Shown here: piece by piece, positions 42,998 through 51,238 of the stretch
How the letters are laid out: each line of letters opens with the position of its first letter
How positions within the stretch are numbered: position 1 is the stretch's first letter
From: Haloarcula salina
Lineage (GTDB): Archaea; Halobacteriota; Halobacteria; Halobacteriales; Haloarculaceae
Reading direction: 5' to 3'
DNA: 64,000 nt
Assembly (NCBI RefSeq): GCF_010119195.1
Contig: NZ_WRXL01000001.1
Coordinates: 806,001-870,000, forward strand
Made by a program: the position numbers and the translations under genes
Notes under the pieces: generated by a model
Seen by the model: only the letters and a program-made list of their open reading frames with translations
What the model was told of the DNA's origin: nothing
Database searches by the model: none

Positions 42998-43729
42998 CTA
43001 GAACGTGTAGGCCATCATCACCTCGTCGACCTCCTGGCCGTCGATGGTGTAGTGGTTCTTGCGGATCCCTTCGGTGTTCCAGCCGTGTTCTTCGAGAAAG
43101 ACCATCGCGCTCTCCGTGATGGCCGGGACGCTGTTGTACAGCTTCCGGTACCCGTTGGCCTTCGCCCAGTCGAGCCCGCGCTGCATCAGCTGGCTCCCGA
43201 CGCCGTTGCCCCGGTACCGCTCCCTGACGCCGACGGTGAGCTGTGCCGTCTCCCGGAGCTTGTCGAGCTGGGGCAGGTCGAGGTGACACCAGCCGATCAC
43301 CTCGCCGTCGACCGTGGCGACGAAGAACACGCGCGACTCGACGGTGTTGTGTCGCGTGACGGCGTCCTCGTACAGCAACTGCTCGGCGATGCTCTCGGCG
43401 ACCACGTACGTCCCGTCGCTCGACACGTCGCGTATCGTCTGGACGAGCCCCTCGAAGTCGTCGTTGCGCGCCGGGCGGATCGTGTAGGTCAGGTCCCCGG
43501 TCGAGTGTTCCTCCACGGAGCCAACGTCGAGCGCCAGCGTCAGCGTCCCGCCGTCGTCCCGGATGTACCCCTTCGACAGCAGGTGGGAGAGCGCCTCCTC
43601 GAACGCCTCCGGGTCGAGGTCCGCCATCTCCCGGACTCGGTGTCGCGCCGCAGTCCCGTGCCGTTCGACGAGCTGGTACACCTCCATCGCCGCCGTCGTT
43701 TCGAACGTCGGCCGTTCAACTGCGTCCAT
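42998..43729 (-). CDS. GNAT acetyltransferase with N-terminal winged-helix-like domain
   Basis: 243 residues from the ATG at 43729; an ATG at 43762 would add eleven residues. Residues 15-75 (MEVYQLVERHGTAARHRVRE, then a helix and GYIRDDGGTLTLAL) look like a winged helix. The GNAT domain spans about 85-243, with the acetyl-CoA loop VRERYRGNGVGSQLMQRGL and the final EVDEVMMAYTF strand. The substrate is not evident. A DNA-binding domain fused to an acetyltransferase could act on a chromatin or regulator protein, or simply sense its promoter. Confidence 0.83.
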   Translation of the reverse strand: MDAVERPTFETTAAMEVYQLVERHGTAARHRVREMADLDPEAFEEALSHLLSKGYIRDDGGTLTLALDVGSVEEHSTGDLTYTIRPARNDDFEGLVQTIRDVSSDGTYVVAESIAEQLLYEDAVTRHNTVESRVFFVATVDGEVIGWCHLDLPQLDKLRETAQLTVGVRERYRGNGVGSQLMQRGLDWAKANGYRKLYNSVPAITESAMVFLEEHGWNTEGIRKNHYTIDGQEVDEVMMAYTF

Positions 43730-43827
43730 ATCGGGGGTATGACCTGGCAGGTGCTTAACCATTGTTATCTGGTAACAGGAAACACAGTCGGTCGCGGCAG
43801 AGCCGAAGCCGAGGACGAACCGACGGC

Positions 43828-44721
43828 TCAGGCGGTCTCGGGAATCGGGTCGGAGATGACGACGGCCTCTCCCTCGACGACGCAGTCTCCGGTCTCGTCG
43901 TCGACGGCCGTGGTCAGACGGAATCGGTTGTCCTTGATGCGCTCGACGACCTCGCAGTGGGCCGTGACCCGGTCGCCGATGTCGACCGGCCCGCGGTAGC
44001 TCAGTTCCTGCGAGAGGTAGATCGTCAGCCCCGGCAGTCGGGCCAGCGCCGCGCTGATCACGCCGGAGACGAGCGTCCCGTGTGCGATGCGCCGGCCGAA
44101 GCGGGTCCCCTCCGCGAACGCCTCGTCGAGGTGGAGGCGGTTGGTGTCGCCGCTGGCCTCGGCGAAGGCCTCCACGTCGGACTGCGAGAGCGCCTTGGTG
44201 AAGCGGACGTGATCGCCCACGTCGATACCGTCGGCCGTGCCGTAGCTCTCGAACTTCCAATCATCGTTCTCGTAGAGCGTGTCGGGACGGGTGAACCGCG
44301 TGCGCTGGGAGGGCAAGTCCCCGGTCGGTGTCGGCCGTGAGATGTGCGGGATGTAGTTCGAGAGGTCCGTCGTCGTGAGGATGCCGACCAGCGAGCCGTC
44401 CTCGATCACGGGCAGTTTCTTGATGTTGTGCGTCCGGAGCCGTTCGACGGCCGTCTCGAGGTCCGCGTCGGGGGCGACGGTCACCAGCGCCTCGGCCATC
44501 ACGTCACCGACGGTCAGCGCCGTCGTGTCCCCCTCCTCGGCGGTGACCGCCACGACATCGCTCTCGGTGATGATACCCACGCAGTCGCCGTCCGTCTCGA
44601 CGACCAGCGAGCCGATGCCCCCGTCGCGGAGTCGGCGGGCCGCCTCGACGACCGTGGCGTCCGGCCCGATCGTCTCGACCGGCGTTCGCATAACGTCTCT
44701 GACAAGCAGTGGGACGAGCAT
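43828..44721 (-). CDS. CBS-domain pair fused to MaoC-type enoyl-CoA hydratase
   Basis: 297 residues from the ATG at 44721 (MLVPLLVRDVMRTPVETIGP). Two CBS domains occupy about 3-125; each begins with a V(R/G)DVM motif and contains a G-(S/I)-L-V-type core. CBS pairs bind adenosine nucleotides. A MaoC hot-dog domain covers about 160-290, with the hydratase motif ASGDTNRLHLDEAFA and RIAHGTLVSGVISA. The combination suggests a hydratase of (R)-enoyl- or hydroxyacyl-CoA controlled by energy charge, perhaps in polyhydroxyalkanoate or fatty acid metabolism. Single gene. Confidence 0.9.
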   Translation of the reverse strand: MLVPLLVRDVMRTPVETIGPDATVVEAARRLRDGGIGSLVVETDGDCVGIITESDVVAVTAEEGDTTALTVGDVMAEALVTVAPDADLETAVERLRTHNIKKLPVIEDGSLVGILTTTDLSNYIPHISRPTPTGDLPSQRTRFTRPDTLYENDDWKFESYGTADGIDVGDHVRFTKALSQSDVEAFAEASGDTNRLHLDEAFAEGTRFGRRIAHGTLVSGVISAALARLPGLTIYLSQELSYRGPVDIGDRVTAHCEVVERIKDNRFRLTTAVDDETGDCVVEGEAVVISDPIPETA

Positions 44722-44785
44722 CGTGTGAGCGCACACGTGGCAGACGTATAACAGTCCGCCCGGGACCGCACGCGGACCGTCAACA

Positions 44786-44795
44786 CTCTTAAACA
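44786..44795 (+). promoter_or_regulatory. TATA element of the ilvE transcript
   Basis: CTCTTAAACA is centred about 25 bases ahead of the ATG at 44816 and 87 bases ahead of the ilvE ATG. This places the predicted transcript start on, or next to, the ATG of the small leader frame. Confidence 0.5.
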
Positions 44796-44815
44796 CGGAC
44801 ATCAATGGAGTAGAT

Positions 44816-44881
44816 ATGACACACGACGAGACGACACGCGGTCACCGTGACTGCCGCCCCGCCGGGAGGGCCGCCCGATGA
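44816..44881 (+). CDS. Possible 21-codon leader ORF overlapping the ilvE start
   Basis: ATG at 44816, 21 codons (MTHDETTRGHRDCRPAGRAA and a final Arg) and TGA at 44879-44881, which overlaps the ilvE ATG (ATGA). The promoter spacing makes its ATG the likely 5' end of a leaderless mRNA. It has no Leu, Ile or Val, so a classic attenuator peptide is unlikely; it would more simply feed ribosomes to ilvE by coupling. Coding status is unproven. Confidence 0.35.
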   Translation: MTHDETTRGHRDCRPAGRAAR

Positions 44882-45810
44882 GCGACCGTCCGGAGATGTT
44901 CGAGGGGGCCGACCGAATCTGGATGGACGGCGAGTTCGTCGACTTCGAGGACGCACAGACTCACGTCCTCACCCACGCGCTCCACTACGGTACCGGCGTC
45001 TTCGAGGGCGTGCGCTGTTACGACACCGAGCAGGGACCGGCCATCTTCCGCTGGGAGGAGCACCTCGACCGGCTGTACCAGTCGGCAAAGCCCTACGACC
45101 TCGACATCGAGTTCAGCAAGGAAGAACTGACCGAGGCGACGACGGAACTCATCCGCACGGAGGGCTTCGAGTCGTGTTACATCCGCCCCATCGTCTACTA
45201 CGGCTTCGACTCGCTGGGCGTCAGCCCGAAGAACTGCCCGACGCGGACCGTCGTCGCGGCCTGGCCGTGGGGCGCGTACCTCGGCGAGGAGGCCCTAGAG
45301 GAGGGCGTCGACGTGATGGTGTCGTCCTGGCGCAAGCACGCCTCCAGCCAGATACCGACGAACATCAAGACCACTGGCCTGTACGTCAACAGCATGCTCG
45401 CCGGCGAGGAGGCGCGCCGCAACGGCTACACCGAGGCCATCGTCCTGAACAAGGAGGGCAACGTCGCCGAGGGACCCGGCGAGAACGTCTTCGTCGTCCG
45501 CGACGGCGAGATCTACACGCCCGGGCTGGCCGAGAGCATCCTCGAAGGCATCACCCGCAACACCGCCATCACGCTCGCCGAGGAACTGGGATACACGGTC
45601 CACGAGGAGGCCACCATCTCCCGCGGCGAACTGTACACCGCCGACGAGCTGTTCTTCACCGGCACGGCCGCGGAAGTCACGCCGATCCGGAGCGTCGACG
45701 ACAACGAGATCGGGTCCGGGACGAAAGGTCCGGTCACCGACGAGATCCAGACGGCGTTCTTCGACCTCATCGAGAGCGGCGACCGCGAAGAGTGGTTCCG
45801 CTACATCTGA
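44878..45810 (+). CDS. ilvE: Branched-chain amino acid aminotransferase
   Basis: 310 residues, class IV PLP aminotransferase. It moves the amino group between glutamate and the keto acids of Leu, Ile and Val. The PLP lysine is Lys164 in NIKTTGLYVNSML, and the segment NKEGNVAEGPGENVFVVRDG plus FTGTAAEVTPIRSVD matches the IlvE signature. Start fixed by MSDRPEMFEGADRIWMDGEF, which is the family N-terminus. The gene stands alone, and its start overlaps a short upstream frame. Confidence 0.95.
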   Translation: MSDRPEMFEGADRIWMDGEFVDFEDAQTHVLTHALHYGTGVFEGVRCYDTEQGPAIFRWEEHLDRLYQSAKPYDLDIEFSKEELTEATTELIRTEGFESCYIRPIVYYGFDSLGVSPKNCPTRTVVAAWPWGAYLGEEALEEGVDVMVSSWRKHASSQIPTNIKTTGLYVNSMLAGEEARRNGYTEAIVLNKEGNVAEGPGENVFVVRDGEIYTPGLAESILEGITRNTAITLAEELGYTVHEEATISRGELYTADELFFTGTAAEVTPIRSVDDNEIGSGTKGPVTDEIQTAFFDLIESGDREEWFRYI

Positions 45811-45873
45811 GAGTACCGGTATAGCGGCCTTCACAGGGTCGTCCGAACCGCTTTCGCCGCGGCCCGCCGTCCG

Positions 45874-46536
45874 TCAGTCGTCCGCGAACTCCTCTTCGTC
45901 GGCCACCGGAATCGGCGTGCCGCCGGCGTTGCGGTTCGTGTCGCCGAAGCCGGCGCTGAGGATGCGCGTCAGCGCGTCCTCGACCCGCTCGTCGATCTCC
46001 TCGTAGCGGTGCGGTTCCACTTCGAGGACGTAGCCGGTCGTGATGTTCGGCGCGGTCGGTAAGAAGAGCACCTCGCGGCCGTCGTCGGTCGTCTTGCCCG
46101 TCTTGAACGCCGTCATCCGCATCCCGTCCCACACCTCGAGTTTCACCGGCGACTGGAGTTCCTCGGTGCCCGAGAGGGCGGTCTCGACGGCCATCTTCGA
46201 GGCGTTGTACACGACCCGAAGCCCGGGGACGTGGTTCATCACGTCGTCGATGGCCCGCTCGACGAGGTCGCCGACGGCCGTCCGCATCAGGTAGCCGACC
46301 GAGAAGACGATCAGGACGAAGATGACGAGCGTCGTGAACACCCGCGCGAACTCGACGAAGCCGCCGCTCGAGGGGAGTCCGAGCGTCGACAGGAGCTCGG
46401 CGTCGATGGCCGGAATGACCGCCGCAGAGGCGAGGATACCGTAGAGGTAGACGATGACGTACACCGTCACCAGCAGGGGCAACAGGATGATGAGCCCGCT
46501 CGCGAAATCGCGCTTCCACGACGTGGACGAGGCCAT
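45874..46536 (-). CDS. DUF502 family membrane protein
   Basis: 220 residues. Two membrane helices (about 12-38 and 60-85) are followed by a soluble C-terminal part with RAIDDVMNHVPGLRVVYNAS, AFKTGKTTDDGREVLFLPTA and PNITTGYVLEVEP, the conserved DUF502 pattern. Function is unknown; plant relatives of the family (LCV/COV1) affect vascular patterning and trafficking. It is a single gene, convergent with ilvE. Confidence 0.86.
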   Translation of the reverse strand: MASSTSWKRDFASGLIILLPLLVTVYVIVYLYGILASAAVIPAIDAELLSTLGLPSSGGFVEFARVFTTLVIFVLIVFSVGYLMRTAVGDLVERAIDDVMNHVPGLRVVYNASKMAVETALSGTEELQSPVKLEVWDGMRMTAFKTGKTTDDGREVLFLPTAPNITTGYVLEVEPHRYEEIDERVEDALTRILSAGFGDTNRNAGGTPIPVADEEEFADD

Positions 46537-46675
46537 ACGTACACCTGTCGGGCGCGGACTATCAGCCCTTTCCTTTAGACACCGTGTTCGACCGCGTCGA
46601 CGGCCGCCTGACGGATTGCCGGCCCTGCTGCACGGACGGCGACGGCGAGGCGATACCCGGTCCCCGGCCGCCCGG

Positions 46676-47842
46676 CTACCACTCGGCGACGCTGCCGTCG
46701 TCGTGACGCCAGACCGGATTGTGCCAGTCCACGTCCTGCTCGGCCTGCTCGCGGACGAACGACTCGTCGATCTCGATGCCGAGACCGAGATCCGTCGGGA
46801 CGGTGACGTAGCCGTCCTCGTACTCGAAGACCGACGGGTCGGCCAGGTAGTCGAGCACGTCCGAGGTCTCGTTGTAGTGGATGTCGATGCTCTGCTCCTG
46901 GATGAGCGCGTTGGGCGAGCAGGCGTCGACCTGGACGCAGGAGGCCAGCGCGACGGGACCGAGCGGGCAGTGGGGGGCCATCGCCACGTCGTAGGCCTCC
47001 GCCATCGCCGCGATCTTCTTCACCTCGGTGATGCCGCCGGCGTGCGAGAGGTCCGGCTGGATGAGGTCGACGGAGCCGTCCTCGAACACCTGCTTGTAGT
47101 CCCAGCGCGAGTACATCCGCTCGCCCGTCGCGATGGGGATGTCGGTGCTGGCGGCGATGGCCGGCAGGGCGTCGTTGTGCTCCGGCAGGACCGGCTCCTC
47201 GATGAACATCGGGTCGTACGGCTCCATCGCCGAGGCCAGTCGCTTGACCATCGGCTTCGTCACGCGGCCGTGGAAGTCCACGCCGATGTCGACCTCGGCA
47301 CCGACGGCCTCGCGCACCTCGCGCAGGCGCGTCGCGGCCGCCTCGACCGTCGCCGGATCGTCGATGCGCTCGATCTCGGGCGTCGCGTTCATCTTCAGCG
47401 CCGTGAAGCCGGCGTCGACCTGCTCGCGGGCGGCGTCGGCCACGTCCGAGGGCTCGTCGCCGCCGATCCACTGGTAGACGCGGATGCGGTCGCGGGCCGC
47501 GCCGCCCATGAGCTGGTGGACCGGCGCGCCGAGCTGCTTGCCCTTGATGTCCCAGAGGGCCTGGTCGATGCCGGCGATGGCCGACATCAGGACCGGGCCG
47601 CCGCGGTAGAAGCCGCCGCGGTACATCGCCTGCCAGTGGTCCTCGATGTCCTCGGGGTTCTCGCCGAGCAGGTAGGAATCGAGCAGTTCCTCGACCGCCG
47701 CGCGGACGGTGTGAGCCCGCCCCTCGATGACCGGCTCGCCCCAGCCCACCGTCCCGTCCGCGGTCTCCAGTCGCAGAAAGAGCCACCGGGGCGGAACCTC
47801 GAACAGTTCGTAGTCGACGATCCGGTTCGCGTCGTCGCTCAT
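46676..47842 (-). CDS. dgoD: D-galactonate dehydratase-type enolase superfamily enzyme
   Basis: 388 residues, mandelate racemase/muconate lactonizing fold. Metal ligands Asp189 (GVDFHGR), Glu215 (FIEEPV) and Glu241 (GERMYSRW) and catalytic histidines His191 and His291 (APHCPLGPVAL) match galactonate dehydratase. The product would be 2-keto-3-deoxygalactonate, which after phosphorylation is a substrate for the aldolase at 29.7 kb. Gluconate or another sugar acid is possible because haloarchaeal relatives vary. No transporter or regulator beside it. Confidence 0.87.
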   Translation of the reverse strand: MSDDANRIVDYELFEVPPRWLFLRLETADGTVGWGEPVIEGRAHTVRAAVEELLDSYLLGENPEDIEDHWQAMYRGGFYRGGPVLMSAIAGIDQALWDIKGKQLGAPVHQLMGGAARDRIRVYQWIGGDEPSDVADAAREQVDAGFTALKMNATPEIERIDDPATVEAAATRLREVREAVGAEVDIGVDFHGRVTKPMVKRLASAMEPYDPMFIEEPVLPEHNDALPAIAASTDIPIATGERMYSRWDYKQVFEDGSVDLIQPDLSHAGGITEVKKIAAMAEAYDVAMAPHCPLGPVALASCVQVDACSPNALIQEQSIDIHYNETSDVLDYLADPSVFEYEDGYVTVPTDLGLGIEIDESFVREQAEQDVDWHNPVWRHDDGSVAEW

Positions 47843-48100
47843 GGCATCGGTCCTCCCGTCAGACGGCCGCCGAGCGTCGATACGGGCCGTCCCGCTCCAC
47901 CGCGGCGTACCGAGGCGTTCCCCATCGGAGCTGAGCGTGTGTGCATCGTCGGATCAGTCGATCAGCGCGGAGTTAACGATTGTGCCCTCGCTGTCACCGA
48001 AACCGCGAACAGCAGCACTGCCAGTACGTTCGAGACAGTGTTCATCAATCGGCCCGGAGCGCCACCGGGAGTCACAGGTGCGTGGAGAGCCGTATCCGGT
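47843..48100. other. Gap between panE and the dehydratase gene
   Basis: 258 bases between two minus-strand genes. GC falls in the middle part but I see no convincing promoter, hairpin, RNA or small gene. Confidence 0.4.
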
Positions 48101-48982
48101 TCACAGCGTGCTCGATTCCCACGCGCGAATCAGTCGCGTCAGCGTCTCGTTCACCGGGACCGCACTCGTCGCCGCGTCGACGACGTACCCGTTGATGGCG
48201 TCGATCTCCGTCCGCCGGCCGGCCGTCACGTCCTGGTACATCGAGGAGCGGTTGGCCGCGGTCTTCTCGATCACGTCCCGAGTGAGCGAGACAGCGCGGT
48301 CGTCCGGGAGGTGGACGCCGCGTTGGCGCGCGACCGCGGCCGTCTCGCGGGCGGCGTCGGCGGCGAGACGGTCGGCCGGCGGGTCCGCGAGCGCGCCGTT
48401 CTCGACGCGCGCGAGGGCCGTCACCGCGTTGATGCCGGCGTTGACCGCGAGCTTCTCCCACAGGCGCGTCGGCATGTCGGTCGCGACGGTCGTCTCGACG
48501 CCGGCGGCCCGAAACGCCGCGCCCGCCTCGTCCGCGACCGGTGACCGTCCGACGGTGCGCTCGCCGAGGACCACCTCGCCGCGCCCGGTGAACGCGACGG
48601 TGCCCGGCTCGCGGAGGCGAGCGCCGTACGAGCACGTCCCCGCGAGGACCGGACAGTCGAGCGCCGCGGCGAGCGTCTCCTCGTTGCCCATCCCGTTCTG
48701 GAGCGAGCAACACGCGTCGAGCGCGCACTCGCCAAGCGCCGCGGCGGCGTCGGCGGTGTCGGAGGCCTTCACCGTCACCAGCGCGAGGTCGGCGGCGTCG
48801 GGCGGGTCGGTCCGCGCGTCGGGGAACGCCCGGAACTGCTCGGTCCCGACGACCGACAGGCCCGCGTCGGCGACCCGACTCACGTGGGGCTCCCGGCCGA
48901 CCAGCGTCACGTCGTGTTCCCGGGCGAGCAGGCCCCCGAGGAGGCTCCCGAGGCTCCCGGCGCCCATGACCACGATGTCCAT
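48101..48982 (-). CDS. panE: 2-dehydropantoate 2-reductase (ketopantoate reductase)
   Basis: 293 residues from the ATG at 48982. The NADPH site MDIVVMGAGSLGSLLGGLLA opens the protein, and VTVKASDT with CSLQNGMGNEETLA and the Lys-containing LWEKLAVNAGINAVTAL helix carry the PanE pattern. The last part, SSMYQDVTAGRRTEIDAING, is the substrate-closing motif. It makes pantoate for coenzyme A. Some archaeal relatives act on other 2-keto acids, but the match to PanE is strong. Single gene, divergent from a hypothetical. Confidence 0.9.
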   Translation of the reverse strand: MDIVVMGAGSLGSLLGGLLAREHDVTLVGREPHVSRVADAGLSVVGTEQFRAFPDARTDPPDAADLALVTVKASDTADAAAALGECALDACCSLQNGMGNEETLAAALDCPVLAGTCSYGARLREPGTVAFTGRGEVVLGERTVGRSPVADEAGAAFRAAGVETTVATDMPTRLWEKLAVNAGINAVTALARVENGALADPPADRLAADAARETAAVARQRGVHLPDDRAVSLTRDVIEKTAANRSSMYQDVTAGRRTEIDAINGYVVDAATSAVPVNETLTRLIRAWESSTL

Positions 48983-49072
48983 CAGGTGCAGTGAGGCGCG
49001 GCCCGGACAAAAAGCCATCACCGGCGGTCCTCGACCAGCACGCACTTGCACGCGAGCGACGAACGGGCGGCC

Positions 49073-49651
49073 ATGAGCGACGAGGACGAGCGCGACGAGA
49101 CGGAGCGCGAGGCCGCGGCGGTGGTCCGCGCAATCGACGACATCGGTATCGACCGGCTCACCGACGCCATCGTCGACGCGTGGGAGCAACTGGACGAGGA
49201 GCGCGATGGACCGACGTGGCCGCGCGAGGAGACGCGCTATCGGCTGGAGTTAACGGACCCGGACGAAGCCGTCGGGCTGGACGCGCTCGCGGCCGTGCTG
49301 GACGCGTCGCCCCGTGTGCCCGAGTCGGCGTTCGTCCACCTCGGGCTAGGCCGGCGCGCGGACCTCGGCGACGAGCGCTTCGCCGTCGAAACCATCGCCA
49401 GCCACGGCGGCGTGACGGCCGCCGATGGCCACACGACCGGACGCGTTCCGCTGACGGGCGAGACGTTCGACGCGCTCGCGCGCGTCCACGGCGACGCGCT
49501 CCGCTACGCCGTGGTCTGTGATGACGACGGACGGGCGATCGTCGAGCGCGACTGGACGACGCTCACCTTCTCGCTCCCGGCGTCAGCGGTCGGCGCCGTT
49601 CGAGCGGCCGCCGAGTCACTCGACGACGACCGGATCGAGCGGGAGCGGTAG
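49073..49651 (+). CDS. Acidic protein, unknown function
   Basis: 192 residues from the ATG at 49073 (MSDEDERDETEREAAAVVRA). No membrane segment or cysteine cluster apart from one Cys in AVVCDDDGRAIVERDW. The centre ESAFVHLGLGRRADLGDERF suggests an alpha/beta domain. I do not recognise a family. It lies between panE (divergent) and a rubredoxin-like gene (convergent, stops 9 bases apart). Confidence 0.65.
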   Translation: MSDEDERDETEREAAAVVRAIDDIGIDRLTDAIVDAWEQLDEERDGPTWPREETRYRLELTDPDEAVGLDALAAVLDASPRVPESAFVHLGLGRRADLGDERFAVETIASHGGVTAADGHTTGRVPLTGETFDALARVHGDALRYAVVCDDDGRAIVERDWTTLTFSLPASAVGAVRAAAESLDDDRIERER

Positions 49652-49660
49652 GGACCGCGG

Positions 49661-49963
49661 TCAGTCCTCTTTCCAGTAGTAGATGTCCTCTTTGGGCGCG
49701 CCGCAGTCCGGGCACTCCTCGGGCATCTCGTCCAGTTCGCCCATCTCGCCGCACTCCCAGCAGCGCCACATCAGCTCGGCCTCGCCGGCGCTCCCCGATT
49801 TGAGGTGTTCGCTCGACAGCGCCTCGATGCCGTCCTCGACGGTGACGTAGAAGCCGTGCTCGTCGAAGCCGCGGATGGTCCCGAGCCTGTTCCCCTCGTC
49901 GTCGAACACCGTCTGCCCGAACGAGTACTCCTCGCTCTCGATGTTCGTTCTCATGTCGCTCAT
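49661..49963 (-). CDS. Rubredoxin-like zinc-ribbon protein with PRC-barrel-like N-terminus
   Basis: 100 residues. The first 55 (FGQTVFDDEGNRLGTIRGFD, then GFYVTVEDGIEALSSEHL) resemble a PRC-barrel-like beta domain. The end has CWECGEMGELDEMPEECPDCG, pasted here in two parts: CWECGEM and EECPDCGAPKEDIYYW, a four-cysteine rubredoxin-type site for zinc or iron. From memory it fits the haloarchaeal DUF7130 rubredoxin-like family, unchecked. Function unknown. Single gene. Confidence 0.75.
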   Translation of the reverse strand: MSDMRTNIESEEYSFGQTVFDDEGNRLGTIRGFDEHGFYVTVEDGIEALSSEHLKSGSAGEAELMWRCWECGEMGELDEMPEECPDCGAPKEDIYYWKED

Positions 49964-50035
49964 ACAGAGATACTAACGCGCCGAAATATGATAAAGACTA
50001 GCGTGATCGTTCGGGCCCGTGGAGTACGGGGGCCG

Positions 50036-51238
50036 CTACCGCGAGAAGAGGCTGTTGTGGACCGGCGCGAAGTTGCTCTCCTCGCTGTCCTCGACCACGG
50101 AATCGGTGACGGCCTTGCCGTCGACGCCGGCGTCGAGGAAGTCCGACAGCGGCGGGCCGACGTTGTCCGGTTCCACGAGGAAGGCGTCGTGGCCGTGGTC
50201 GGAGTCGATGACGTGGTGGGCGACGCCGGCGTCGGCCGCCCGGAGCGAGTCTGCCAGCGCCTCGGCCTGCTGGGTGGTGAAGTGCCAGTCGGCGGTAAAG
50301 GACATCACGAGCGCCTCGCCGTCGAAGGCCGCCAGCGCGTCGGCGTCGGAGTCGAAGCCCGCGGCGAGGTCGTAGTTGTCCATCGCCCGCGTCAGGTAGA
50401 GGTAGCTGTTGGCGTCGAAGCGCTCGGTGAACTTCTCGGCGTTGTAATCGAGGTACGACTCCACGTCGCGGTAGGGGAAGAACGACCCGGCTGCGTCGAC
50501 GGGGAACGTGCGGACGGCGTCCCGGCCGGCGGCGCGGCGGCCGAACTTCTGCTCCATCGACGCCTTCGAGAGGTACATCACGTGGCCCAGCTGCCGGGCC
50601 AGGGCGAGGCCGTCGCGCGGCGGCTCGCCGTCGTAGTAGTGGCCCCGGTCCCAGTTCGGGTCGGTCGTGATGGCCCGGCGCGCGATGGCGTCGAGCGCGA
50701 GGCACTGGGGGTCCAGCCGCGCTGCGGTGGCGATTGGGACGATGCGCTCGACGTGGTCGGGGTGGCGTTTCGCCCACTCGAGGACGTTCATGCCGCCGAC
50801 GCTGCCGCCGACGACGGCGTGGAGGTGCGGGACGCCGAGTTCGTCGAGCAGGGCTCGCTGGGCCTCGGTCCAGTCGCGGACGGTGACCGGCGGGAAGTCC
50901 GTGCCGTAGGGCTCGCCGGTCTCGGGGTTCTCGCTGGCCGGTCCCGTCGACCCGTAACAGGAGCCGGGGACGTTCACGCAGACGGCGTAGTACTCCGTGG
51001 TGTCGATGGCCTTGCCCGGCCCGACGATGTCGTCCCACCAGGCGCGGGCCTGGTCGGCGCTGTCGACCCGGTCGCGGCCGGCGACGTGGGCGCTCCCGGT
51101 CAGCGCGTGACAGACGAGTACGGCGTTCTCGCCGTCGAACTCCCCGTAGGCCTCGTAAGCGAGTTCGAGGTCGGGGATCGTCTCCCCGCAGTCGAACTCG
51201 AACTCGCCCACCGAGACCGTGCCGTGTTCGACGTTCAT
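50036..51238 (-). CDS. metX: Homoserine O-acetyltransferase
   Basis: 400 residues from the ATG at 51238. Alpha/beta hydrolase fold with the nucleophile Ser146 in [15 protein letters not shown], the oxyanion/substrate segment [25 protein letters not shown] and the catalytic His in [12 protein letters not shown]. It activates homoserine with acetyl-CoA for methionine synthesis. Its start overlaps the metY stop (ATGA), so the two make a pathway operon. Confidence 0.95.
   Translation of the reverse strand: MNVEHGTVSVGEFEFDCGETIPDLELAYEAYGEFDGENAVLVCHALTGSAHVAGRDRVDSADQARAWWDDIVGPGKAIDTTEYYAVCVNVPGSCYGSTGPASENPETGEPYGTDFPPVTVRDWTEAQRALLDELGVPHLHAVVGGSVGGMNVLEWAKRHPDHVERIVPIATAARLDPQCLALDAIARRAITTDPNWDRGHYYDGEPPRDGLALARQLGHVMYLSKASMEQKFGRRAAGRDAVRTFPVDAAGSFFPYRDVESYLDYNAEKFTERFDANSYLYLTRAMDNYDLAAGFDSDADALAAFDGEALVMSFTADWHFTTQQAEALADSLRAADAGVAHHVIDSDHGHDAFLVEPDNVGPPLSDFLDAGVDGKAVTDSVVEDSEESNFAPVHNSLFSR

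Noticed and set aside
43985-44005. GGTAGCTCAG, which resembles the D-arm of a tRNA
   Set aside because: It lies in the coding sequence of the MaoC domain (LSQELSYRG region), and no T-arm or acceptor stem follows at the right distance.
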